NCBI GenBank assembly: GCA_025356185.1
Contig: JANXUN010000308.1
Span: 1-6,195, forward strand
Length of the DNA: 6,195 nucleotides
DNA from: Gemmatimonadaceae bacterium
Lineage (GTDB): Bacteria > Gemmatimonadota > Gemmatimonadetes > Gemmatimonadales > Gemmatimonadaceae
Direction of reading: 5' to 3'
In this document: positions 1 to 5,780 of the stretch, one piece after another
Layout: the number at the start of each line of letters is the position of its first letter
Numbering within the stretch: the first letter of the stretch is position 1
Notes under the pieces: model-generated
What the model was told of the DNA's origin: nothing
Seen by the model: the letters and a program-made list of their open reading frames with translations, nothing else
Databases searched by the model: none
Position numbers and translations under genes: made by a program

Positions 1-284
1 ACCGGCGCGAGTTTGAGCGGTACGCGCCCCGCGCAAATCAACACATCTGCTTGCCTCGGCGAGTAGCTCAATCGCTCCATGCCAAAGCGCGCGAGATCAA
101 ATCGACTTGCCGCGGTCGACATAAATTCGATGGCACAACACGCGGTACCGAATGGCATCGGCCACAGCGAGCCTGCGCGCGCCCAATTCACAAGGAAATC
201 AAGGCGAGACGTCATCCAGCCATCGTATCCGGCTGGATCGACAGTCACCGCGTGCGTGGCATTCGCCGAGGGCGTCAATCCCAC
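1..284 (-). CDS. nuoB: NADH-quinone oxidoreductase subunit B (complex I), N-terminal part; 3' end outside window
   Basis: NuoB is the peripheral-arm subunit of complex I that binds cluster N2, the last Fe-S centre before quinone. Translating the minus strand gives 94 codons from a GTG at 284-282. Seen in the sequence: W-M-T-S-R-L-D (residues 23-29), V-N-W-A-R (32-36), S-L-W-P-M-P-F-G (39-46) and the tandem C49-C50 that supplies two N2 ligands in this family. S-P-R-Q-A-D-V-L-I (75-83) and K-L-A-P (91-94) follow, then the window ends. The later two cluster cysteines are therefore off the edge. The start is chosen because AAGGGAG (298-292) lies 7 nt upstream; a TTG at 278-276 is the alternative. 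The gene begins 10 nt inside nuoA, so the two are probably translationally coupled. The motif wording (F-G-T-A-C-C-A-I-E-F-M) belongs to a NuoB type distinct from the proteobacterial form. The family assignment is secure. Confidence 0.95.
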   Translation of the reverse strand, partial: MGLTPSANATHAVTVDPAGYDGWMTSRLDFLVNWARAGSLWPMPFGTACCAIEFMSTAASRFDLARFGMERLSYSPRQADVLICAGRVPLKLAP

Positions 285-679
285 GTGAGCGCTCCCTTCT
301 TCCAGACGTAGATAAAACCGACGATGAGGATCGTCGCGAACATCAGCATCTCGCCGAGTCCAAAGAACGACAACTGTCCACGCGGGCACGCGTCCGCAAC
401 CATGGGGACGAGGCACGACAGCTGTCGATACTGCACGCCCCACGGAATCATGAAGACCGTTTCGATATCAAACACGATGAACAGCATCGCAACGAGATAG
501 AACTTCACCGACACGCGCTCGCGTGCGTCGCCGAGTGGCGCGATACCCGACTCGTACGCTTGCGATTTGACCGGTGTGGGTTGCGCGCGCACGGTGAGGT
601 GCGCGATACCCAGAATGAGTACCGCGTTGAGGATGACAAACCCCAACAGCAACAACACGGGCAGATAGATGCGCAGCAT
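275..679 (-). CDS. nuoA: NADH-quinone oxidoreductase subunit A (complex I membrane subunit)
   Basis: NuoA is a small membrane subunit of complex I near the quinone site. The 134-residue product has three hydrophobic segments (about 5-28, 60-82 and 108-126). It carries both family signatures: Y-E-S-G (42-45) in the loop after helix 1, and F-D-I-E (70-73) within helix 2 (Y-L-V-A-M-L-F-I-V-F-D-I-E). The end K-K-G-A-L-T-W-D is typical. The ATG at 679-677 is chosen because the family starts just before helix 1; an in-frame ATG at 781 would add 34 residues of no family likeness. No convincing Shine-Dalgarno sequence precedes the chosen start. The loop between helices 2 and 3 looks about 14 residues longer than in classical NuoA and holds two cysteines (C89, C98). 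The gene is first of the nuo operon here and overlaps nuoB. Confidence 0.95.
   Translation of the reverse strand: MLRIYLPVLLLLGFVILNAVLILGIAHLTVRAQPTPVKSQAYESGIAPLGDARERVSVKFYLVAMLFIVFDIETVFMIPWGVQYRQLSCLVPMVADACPRGQLSFFGLGEMLMFATILIVGFIYVWKKGALTWD
292..298 (-). promoter_or_regulatory. Ribosome binding site of nuoB, inside the nuoA end
   Basis: On the minus strand AAGGGAG lies 7 nt before the GTG at 284. It is embedded in the last codons of nuoA and decides the choice of the GTG start for nuoB over the TTG six bases further on. Confidence 0.7.
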
Positions 680-953
680 CGTCGCGCGGACTCGAAACCC
701 AGAAAAAGATGGTGGCGCCGCGACTTCGTGAAAGAATTCACAAACGGGCTCCCTGTAACGTAGCGAGGGACACGCCGTCACTCAATGCGAAGGGGGCGAA
801 ATACCCGCGCCGTAGCGCTTTACGCCTCTCGGGTGCGTGGCACTTTCGGGACGGCTCCGGTAGAATTCGCGCCAGTCATAACCGCGGCGTTTTCGACCGG
901 CTGCGCTCGATCATCGTGCTGACCGATTCTCACCCTTTTTTCTTCGATTTCTC
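680..953. other. Divergent intergenic region between nuoA and dcd
   Basis: These 274 bases separate the two divergently read starts and should hold both promoters. No RNA gene or conserved coding frame was recognised. Weak sigma-70-like candidates were found by eye. For dcd: GTGGCA (837-842), an 18-nt spacer, TAGAAT (861-866), giving a leader of about 80 nt. For nuoA on the minus strand: TTGAGT (785-780), a 17-nt spacer, TACGTT (762-757). Each matches the E. coli consensus only in part, and sigma preferences of this organism are unknown, so neither is firm. The 20 bases before dcd are pyrimidine-rich. Confidence 0.5.
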
Positions 954-1508
954 ATGGGGCTCTGCAACGACCGCTGGATCACGCGCATGGCACGCGAACA
1001 TGGCATGATCGAACCGTTTGAGGATCGCCAAGTGCGGCACGGGGTCGTGTCATACGGAGTGAGTTCGTACGGCTACGATATGCGGGTGGCGGGCGAGTAC
1101 AAGATTTTCACCAACGTGCTCAGCTCGATCGTCGATCCTAAAGCGTTCGACCCCAAGAGCTTCGTGGAATTTGAGGGGGACGTGTGCATCGTCCCGCCAA
1201 ACTCGTTCGCGCTGGCTCGCAGTGTGGAGTATTTCCGAATTCCTCGCAACGTCCTCACGTTGACGGTCGGCAAAAGCACCTATGCCCGATGCGGCATTAT
1301 CACCAACGTCACGCCGTTTGAACCGGAGTGGGAAGGCTACGTGACGCTGGAAATTTCCAACACCACGCCATTGCCCGCCAAGATTTACTCAAACGAAGGG
1401 ATCGCGCAGGTCGTGTTTTTCACCGGCGACGAACCGCCCGAGGTGAGTTACGGCGACAAGAAGGGGAAGTATCAGGGGCAGCACGGCGTAACGTTGCCAC
1501 GCATCTAA
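954..1508 (+). CDS. dcd: dCTP deaminase
   Basis: The enzyme deaminates dCTP to dUTP, the main route to dUMP for thymidylate synthesis in many bacteria, and acts in the cytosol as a trimer. The 184-residue product has the family's usual length and motifs along its whole extent: D-R-W-I (6-9), S-S-Y-G-Y-D (37-42), D-P-K-S-F (66-70) and the binding motif G-K-S-T-Y-A-R-C-G-I (106-115). Next come W-E-G-Y-V-T-L-E (126-133), in which E133 corresponds to the catalytic glutamate, and the C-terminal Y-Q-G-Q-H-G (173-178). The ATG at 954 is supported by N-terminal family likeness (D-R-W-I-x-R-M-A close to the start). However, the 20 bases before it (CCCTTTTTTCTTCGATTTCTC region) contain no Shine-Dalgarno sequence. 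The gene stands alone, divergent from nuoA and convergent with the sdh operon. A bifunctional deaminase/dUTPase cannot be excluded from sequence alone, but the protein looks like the ordinary monofunctional type. Confidence 0.96.
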   Translation: MGLCNDRWITRMAREHGMIEPFEDRQVRHGVVSYGVSSYGYDMRVAGEYKIFTNVLSSIVDPKAFDPKSFVEFEGDVCIVPPNSFALARSVEYFRIPRNVLTLTVGKSTYARCGIITNVTPFEPEWEGYVTLEISNTTPLPAKIYSNEGIAQVVFFTGDEPPEVSYGDKKGKYQGQHGVTLPRI

Positions 1509-1540
1509 AAAAAGAGGGCGGCTCGATGCCGCCCTCTGCT
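1507..1540. terminator. Bidirectional rho-independent terminator between dcd and the sdh operon
   Basis: A perfect 10-bp inverted repeat, AGAGGGCGGC (1513-1522) and GCCGCCCTCT (1528-1537), flanks a 5-nt TCGAT loop. On the minus strand it is followed by seven T residues (complement of 1507-1513, one of them inside the stem), an ideal intrinsic terminator for the operon ending at 1566. On the plus strand the tail is GCTTCTTC, weaker, but it lies just after the dcd stop. The A/T tract overlaps the dcd TAA codon (1506-1508). Confidence 0.88.
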
Positions 1541-1565
1541 TCTTCAATCAATTGCGCTGCCTGTG

Positions 1566-2219
1566 TTAACCGCCGGCGTAGATGTAGCGGCACCCGCGAT
1601 CTTGCGCCTGCTGCAACGCGACGACCATCGCCGGAACGACATCCATTCCTGGCAACAAATTCGCGCGCGCCTCTTCGGCAAACGCCGTGCGTGCGGCGGC
1701 GTCGCCGCGCTTGTCTTCGGGGAGGAATCGCTGCCCCGACGCACGCAGCGAGTTGTTGCAGACAAGAATGATGCCGCCGCGCGAAATGAGCTGCGCGATT
1801 TGGTCAGAGCCCGTTGGGCCGGCAGGATTCTTCGTGCCCGTCATTCCCATCGTTTGCGCGATCGGATACTTGGCCCACATCGCGTCGTTGAACACGAGTC
1901 CGATAGCCTTGCCGTTCAATCCAACCACGACACCGCAGTCCTTATCAGTTTTGCCGTAATTGTTCTTTTGCGTATCGAGAAACGTGCGTCCCCACGTGAG
2001 CGCCGTACCGTTCGTCGCTTCATGCGAATGAAAGACGACGCGAAGCGGGCCGCTGCCAGCGAGCCGTTGCATCCATGGATCATCGTCGCGGTTGCCATCA
2101 CCGGTCGCGTCTGCACGCGCAGCGCGTGGCAATGCGCTCACGCCGAATGCCGCCGCTGCCGCGCCAAGCCGCGCGAGAAACGAACGACGCGCCGTGGGGA
2201 TGTTCGAGTAGGGAGTCAT
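1566..2219 (-). CDS. Tat-exported DsrE/DsrF-like family protein
   Basis: The 217-residue protein begins with a twin-arginine signal: A-R-R-S-F-L-A (10-16), a hydrophobic stretch (18-30) and a likely signal peptidase site after A-R-A (34-36). It should therefore be folded in the cytosol and sent to the periplasm. The mature part resembles the DsrE/DsrF-like fold. The landmarks are L-R-V-V-F-H-S-H (59-66), G-V-V-V-G-L (96-101), a F-N-D-A-M-W-A-K-Y segment (110-118) typical of the secreted subgroup, I-L-V-C-N-N-S-L (151-158) and V-V-P-A-M-V-V-A-L-Q-Q-A-Q (194-206). Cysteines are at 95, 154 and 210; C154 sits where DsrE-type proteins often carry a conserved cysteine. DsrE relatives take part in sulfur transfer, but many family members have unknown roles, so function is open. 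The ATG overlaps the upstream cytochrome stop (ATGA, 2219-2216), indicating translational coupling. The terminator lies about 30 bp past the stop. Confidence 0.75.
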   Translation of the reverse strand: MTPYSNIPTARRSFLARLGAAAAAFGVSALPRAARADATGDGNRDDDPWMQRLAGSGPLRVVFHSHEATNGTALTWGRTFLDTQKNNYGKTDKDCGVVVGLNGKAIGLVFNDAMWAKYPIAQTMGMTGTKNPAGPTGSDQIAQLISRGGIILVCNNSLRASGQRFLPEDKRGDAAARTAFAEEARANLLPGMDVVPAMVVALQQAQDRGCRYIYAGG

Positions 2220-3088
2220 TTCTCGCGAGGGGTGGGGGTAGGCTGATGCGGTTGAACGCGCCGACTTAACAGAGGGCGTGCTGATGGGAGTGTCTTACCG
2301 TTAGCGCGAGCACCATCAGTCGCATAAGCGACGTCGTCGGGCGGATCACCCTTGGGCCAATCGTGCTCCTTTCCCGGATGATCTTGTCGCGGCTTCGCCA
2401 ACACATACGCCGCGACATCTGCAGACTGCTGATCAGACAACGTGACTTGGTGGTCGTACGGCATGTTGTATCGCACAAACGTGGCCAGAACCGTTTGTCG
2501 AGACAAGCCTGCGCCGATGCTGTAGCTCTTCGCGCCCCAAATAGCAGGTGCGAGCTTCGTGCCTTCGCCGACCGCACCGTGACAGCGCACGCACGTCGCG
2601 ACATACACGCGGCGCCCGGCCGTCGGGGTGCCGACCAGCTTCACGGTATCCACGTTTGGCGGGCGCGGCGCGGCGCGCATCGTTTCGATGTACGCAACAA
2701 TATCGCGCATGTCTTTTCCGTCTTCCGGCAGCGCCCGTCCTGCGAGACTGCGCATTACGCATTCGTTCACGCGTTGGGCGAGGGACTCCTCGCTCCCTCG
2801 ACGCGCGCGATAACGTGGATATCGCGCCGCAGTTCCTTGCCACGACATGGCCGTCGCACGCGCGCCATCGTCTAAATGGCAACTCGCGCATCGCAATCGA
2901 TTGCCGCTGTAGCGTGGCAGTGAATCGCGAAACGCGCCTATCAACGCCTTCCCTCGCAGAATGCTGCGCGCGGAATCGCGACTCACGTTCCGCCCTGGCG
3001 TAGACGCGGCGGCCTGCGCGCGCAGCACAACAGTCTGCACACACAGTGCGATGCACGCGAATGCAACTGCCGCACCGCGCGCGCGCAC
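2216..3088 (-). CDS. Exported diheme cytochrome c, TsdA-like (thiosulfate dehydrogenase / tetrathionate reductase family)
   Basis: The 290-residue protein starts with a Sec signal (hydrophobic 6-23, cleavage likely after A-Q-A at 24-26) and carries two c-type heme sites, C67-A-S-C-H71 and C166-V-R-C-H170. The first domain follows the TsdA pattern: G-N-x-L-R-C-x-S-C-H-L, then a W-x-G-x-x-A-R-Y-P-x-Y-R segment (83-94), N108-E-C110-x-x-R-S-x-x-G, and M-R-D-I-V-A-Y (127-133). C110 lies 39 residues after H71, the spacing of the cysteine that is the axial ligand of heme 1 in characterised TsdA. The second domain has N-M209-P as the likely Met ligand and ends with D-V-A-A-Y-V (224-229) and a D-W-P-x-G-D-P-P-D-D-V-A-Y segment as in TsdA. 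The basic, proline-rich tail (about 258-290) is unusual. The start is GTG, 2 nt after the sdhB stop. TsdA joins thiosulfate to tetrathionate or the reverse; that activity here is inferred. A generic electron-carrier cytochrome is the alternative. Confidence 0.82.
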   Translation of the reverse strand: MRARGAAVAFACIALCVQTVVLRAQAAASTPGRNVSRDSARSILRGKALIGAFRDSLPRYSGNRLRCASCHLDDGARATAMSWQGTAARYPRYRARRGSEESLAQRVNECVMRSLAGRALPEDGKDMRDIVAYIETMRAAPRPPNVDTVKLVGTPTAGRRVYVATCVRCHGAVGEGTKLAPAIWGAKSYSIGAGLSRQTVLATFVRYNMPYDHQVTLSDQQSADVAAYVLAKPRQDHPGKEHDWPKGDPPDDVAYATDGARANGKTLPSARPLLSRRVQPHQPTPTPREK

Positions 3089-3090
3089 GA

Positions 3091-3864
3091 TCAGCCGGAA
3101 CCGACCGCCGCGCGCGGTTCACGACGACGCGCAGTGGCCATCACGTAGTCGCGATTCATATGCTGAATCACGTCGATGCTAATGCCCTTGGGACAGGCTT
3201 CCTGACACTCGCCTGTGAGCGTGCAGTGACCGAAGCCTTCCAAGTCCATCTGATCGACCATCGCCAGCGCGCGCTTGTCGCGCTCGGGCTGTCCCTGCGG
3301 CAACAAACCCAGATGCGTGATCTTCGCACCGGTGAACAACGATGCCGACGCGTTCGGACACGCTGCGACACATGCGCCGCACCCGATGCAGGCCGCTGCG
3401 TCCATCGCTTCTTCGACAAGATCTTTGCCGATCAAGATTTCGTTCGCGTCACGTGCGCCACCGGTGTTCACCGAGACGTAGCCGCCGGCCGCAATAATGC
3501 GATCGAGCGACGCGCGATTGACGACAAGATCTTTAACAATGGGAAAAGACGACGCGCGCCACGGTTCCACCGTGATGATGTCACCGTCTTTGAACGCACG
3601 CATGTGCAGCTGACAGGTTGCAGTGCCTTTCCACGGGCCATGCGCTTGGCCGTTAATCATCATCGCGCACGATCCGCAAATCCCTTCGCGACAATCGTGT
3701 GCAAACGCGACCGGTTCCTTGCCCTGTTCGGTCAACTGTTCGTTGAGCATGTCGAACATTTCGAGGAACGACATATCGGCGCTCACGCCATCGAGTGTGT
3801 AGCTCTCGAGTTTTCCGGGCGCAGCCGACGCGGGCTGCCGCCACACGTTCAGGGTGAGCTTCAT
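3091..3864 (-). CDS. sdhB: Succinate dehydrogenase/fumarate reductase iron-sulfur subunit
   Basis: SdhB carries electrons from the flavin of SdhA to quinone at the membrane. The 257-residue product has the full ligand set for three clusters. For [2Fe-2S]: C58-x4-C63-x2-C66 and C84. For [4Fe-4S]: C159-x2-C162-x2-C165 plus C224. For [3Fe-4S]: C169, C214 and C220. The ATG at 3864-3862 is chosen because it gives the usual N-terminus (M-K-L-T-L-N-V-W), overlaps the sdhA stop by one base (TAATG) and has GGAG (3877-3874) 9 nt upstream. An in-frame ATG at 3957 would add 31 residues lying inside sdhA. The sequence resembles the type B (Bacteroidota/Chlamydiota/Actinobacteria-like) enzymes rather than the E. 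coli type. It is followed after 2 nt by the cytochrome c gene. Confidence 0.96.
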   Translation of the reverse strand: MKLTLNVWRQPASAAPGKLESYTLDGVSADMSFLEMFDMLNEQLTEQGKEPVAFAHDCREGICGSCAMMINGQAHGPWKGTATCQLHMRAFKDGDIITVEPWRASSFPIVKDLVVNRASLDRIIAAGGYVSVNTGGARDANEILIGKDLVEEAMDAAACIGCGACVAACPNASASLFTGAKITHLGLLPQGQPERDKRALAMVDQMDLEGFGHCTLTGECQEACPKGISIDVIQHMNRDYVMATARRREPRAAVGSG

Positions 3865-5777
3865 TACTTGTAGCTCCGTGTGGAGAAATGCACGTTCTCG
3901 TATGTCAGCGGTTCTTTGTTGAGAATCGGCGTCTGGTTTTTTCCGGCGTATTCCCACGCCGCGACATACGCGAACTGATCATCGTTGCGTTTGGCTTCAC
4001 CGTCTTCCTGATACTCGAGACGGAAGTGACCGCCGCACGATTCTTCACGCTCACGCGCGTCGCGACACATCAATTCGCCAAGCTCCAAGAAATCGGCAAC
4101 GCGACCCGCTTTTTCCAGCGACTGATTGAGTGAGTCGCCGCTGCCCGGCACGTTCACGTTGCGCCAGAACTCTTCACGGAGCGCGGGAATCAACTCCAAT
4201 GCTTTGCTGAGTCCTTCGCGCGTGCGCGCCATGCCGCAGTACTCCCACATGATCTTGCCGAGTTCTTTGTGGAACGAGTCGACGGTGCGCTTGCCTTTGA
4301 TATTCAGCAGCTGATCGGCTTGCTGCTTCACACCTGCTTCAGCTTCCTTGAACGCCGCATGCGTGGTGTCGACCGCCGCCAATTTATTGCTCGCGATGTA
4401 ATCACCGATGGTATACGGCAAGACGAAGTACCCGTCCGCGAGTCCTTGCATGAGCGCGGACGCGCCCAAGCGATTGGCACCATGATCGGAGAAATTCGCT
4501 TCACCGGCAACGTGCAGTCCGGGAATGGAACTCATCAAATTGTAGTCCACCCACAATCCGCCCATCGTGTAGTGCACAGCGGGATAGATGCGCATCGGGA
4601 CTTCGTACGGATTTTCGTTCGTGATGCGCTGATACATCTCAAACAAATTGCCGTAGCGCTCGGCAATGGTGTTTTTGCCAAGGCGCTCGATCGCGTCGGC
4701 AAAATCGAGATACACACCAAGACCACCTGGGCCGACGCCTCGCCCATCGTCACACGCTTCTTTCGCTGCACGCGACGCGATGTCACGCGGCGCAAGATTT
4801 CCAAAACTCGGATACTTGCGTTCGAGGTAGTAGTCGCGCTCGTTGTCCGGAATCGCCGACGGTGCGCGCTTGTCGCCTTTCGCTTTCGGCACCCACACGC
4901 GTCCATCGTTACGCAACGACTCCGACATCAATGTCAGCTTCGACTGATGTTCACCATGCACAGGAATGCACGTCGGGTGAATCTGCGTGTAACACGGATT
5001 CGCAAATGCGGCGCCTTTCTTATGCGCACGCCAAATCGCGCTCGTGTTGGAATACATCGCGTTCGTGCTCAAGTAGTACACGTTGCTGTAGCCACCCGTC
5101 GCGAGCACAACGGCATCCGCCACATGCGATGAGATCTTTCCTGTGAGCAAGTTACGCGTGACGATGCCGCGCGCGTGTCCGTCGACGATCACCACGTCGA
5201 GCATCTCTTCAAACGTGTGCATCGCTACGGTACCCAAACCGATCTGTCGTTCGAGCGCTTGATACGCCCCCAACAACAGCTGCTGCCCGGTTTGTCCGCG
5301 CGCGTAGAATGTGCGCGATACCTGCGCACCACCGAACGAGCGATTGGTGAGCAGTCCGCCGTACTCACGGGCAAAAGGCACGCCCTGCGCCACGCACTGA
5401 TCGATGATGTTGACCGACAGCTGCGCCAAGCGATACACATTGGCTTCGCGCGCGCGAAAGTCACCGCCCTTGATCGTGTCATAGAACAGCCGACGAATAC
5501 TGTCGCCGTCGTTCTGGTAGTTCTTGGCTGCGTTAATGCCGCCCTGCGCGGCGATCGAATGCGCGCGACGCGGCGAGTCGTGATACACGAAGCACGACAC
5601 CTTGTAGCCCAACTCGGCCATCGTCGCTGCGGCGGCTCCACCAGCGAGTCCCGCACCAACAACAATCACCGAATGGCGACGCTTGTTGGCGGGATTGACC
5701 AGCTTCATCGAAAACCGATGCGCGTCCCACTTCTGTTCAATGGGTCCCTCTGGCACCTTCGCGTTCAAGTCCAGCAT
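3864..5777 (-). CDS. sdhA: Succinate dehydrogenase/fumarate reductase flavoprotein subunit, type B
   Basis: SdhA oxidises succinate to fumarate at covalently bound FAD on the cytosolic face of complex II. The 637-residue product is full length and intact. Seen: the dinucleotide-binding G-A-G-L-A-G-G (41-47) and R-R-A-H73-S-I-A-A-Q-G-G, in which H73 is the likely FAD-linked histidine. R-E-Y-G-G (137-141), A-T-G-G-Y (226-230), Q-I-H-P-T (265-269) and P-R-D-I-A-S-R (330-336, R331) follow. H403-Y-T-M-G-G, G-E-A-N-F-S-D-H-G-A-N-R-L-G (425-438) and the C-terminal S-C-G-G-H-F-R (580-586) complete the set. The long N-terminal leader (1-36) before the FAD fold and the S-C-G-G-H end are typical of type B enzymes. 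The start has GGAGG 8 nt upstream and lies 3 nt after sdhC. Direction of catalysis (succinate oxidation or fumarate reduction) cannot be read from sequence. Confidence 0.98.
   Translation of the reverse strand: MLDLNAKVPEGPIEQKWDAHRFSMKLVNPANKRRHSVIVVGAGLAGGAAAATMAELGYKVSCFVYHDSPRRAHSIAAQGGINAAKNYQNDGDSIRRLFYDTIKGGDFRAREANVYRLAQLSVNIIDQCVAQGVPFAREYGGLLTNRSFGGAQVSRTFYARGQTGQQLLLGAYQALERQIGLGTVAMHTFEEMLDVVIVDGHARGIVTRNLLTGKISSHVADAVVLATGGYSNVYYLSTNAMYSNTSAIWRAHKKGAAFANPCYTQIHPTCIPVHGEHQSKLTLMSESLRNDGRVWVPKAKGDKRAPSAIPDNERDYYLERKYPSFGNLAPRDIASRAAKEACDDGRGVGPGGLGVYLDFADAIERLGKNTIAERYGNLFEMYQRITNENPYEVPMRIYPAVHYTMGGLWVDYNLMSSIPGLHVAGEANFSDHGANRLGASALMQGLADGYFVLPYTIGDYIASNKLAAVDTTHAAFKEAEAGVKQQADQLLNIKGKRTVDSFHKELGKIMWEYCGMARTREGLSKALELIPALREEFWRNVNVPGSGDSLNQSLEKAGRVADFLELGELMCRDAREREESCGGHFRLEYQEDGEAKRNDDQFAYVAAWEYAGKNQTPILNKEPLTYENVHFSTRSYK
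3874..3877 (-). promoter_or_regulatory. Ribosome binding site of sdhB
   Basis: GGAG lies 9 nt before the sdhB ATG, within the last codons of sdhA. It supports the ATG at 3864 over the longer in-frame start at 3957. Confidence 0.6.
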
Positions 5778-5780
5778 GTC

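Noticed and set aside
152..763. Long plus-strand open frame of 203 codons opposite nuoA
   Set aside because: It is rich in Arg/His/Asp with no family likeness and lies opposite a clear NuoA and NuoB; a shadow of high-GC coding sequence.
680..781. N-terminal extension of NuoA to the ATG at 781
   Set aside because: The 34 added residues have no NuoA likeness and would put a polar leader before the first helix.
838..853. Sigma-54-like TGGCAC element upstream of dcd
   Set aside because: The matching TTGC-type element at the required spacing is absent.
1563..2246. Plus-strand open frame of 227 codons opposite the DsrE-like gene
   Set aside because: The minus-strand product has a Tat signal, a fold likeness and operon placement; the plus-strand product has none.
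3070..3090. Alternating CG-rich run at the cytochrome start, considered as a repeat
   Set aside because: It is short and explained by Arg/Ala codons in the signal peptide of a high-GC gene; no unit is repeated elsewhere.
2433..3122. Minus-strand frame of 229 codons overlapping the cytochrome
   Set aside because: It is the same stretch in another frame; the frame with two CxxCH sites and a signal peptide is the real one.
3046..3873. Plus-strand open frame of 275 codons opposite sdhB
   Set aside because: It is the antisense of an intact SdhB with all cluster cysteines; its composition is Arg/His/Cys-rich and it has no domain.
3865..3957. N-terminal extension of SdhB to the ATG at 3957
   Set aside because: It lies wholly inside sdhA and lacks family likeness; the start at 3864 has a ribosome site and the usual N-terminus.
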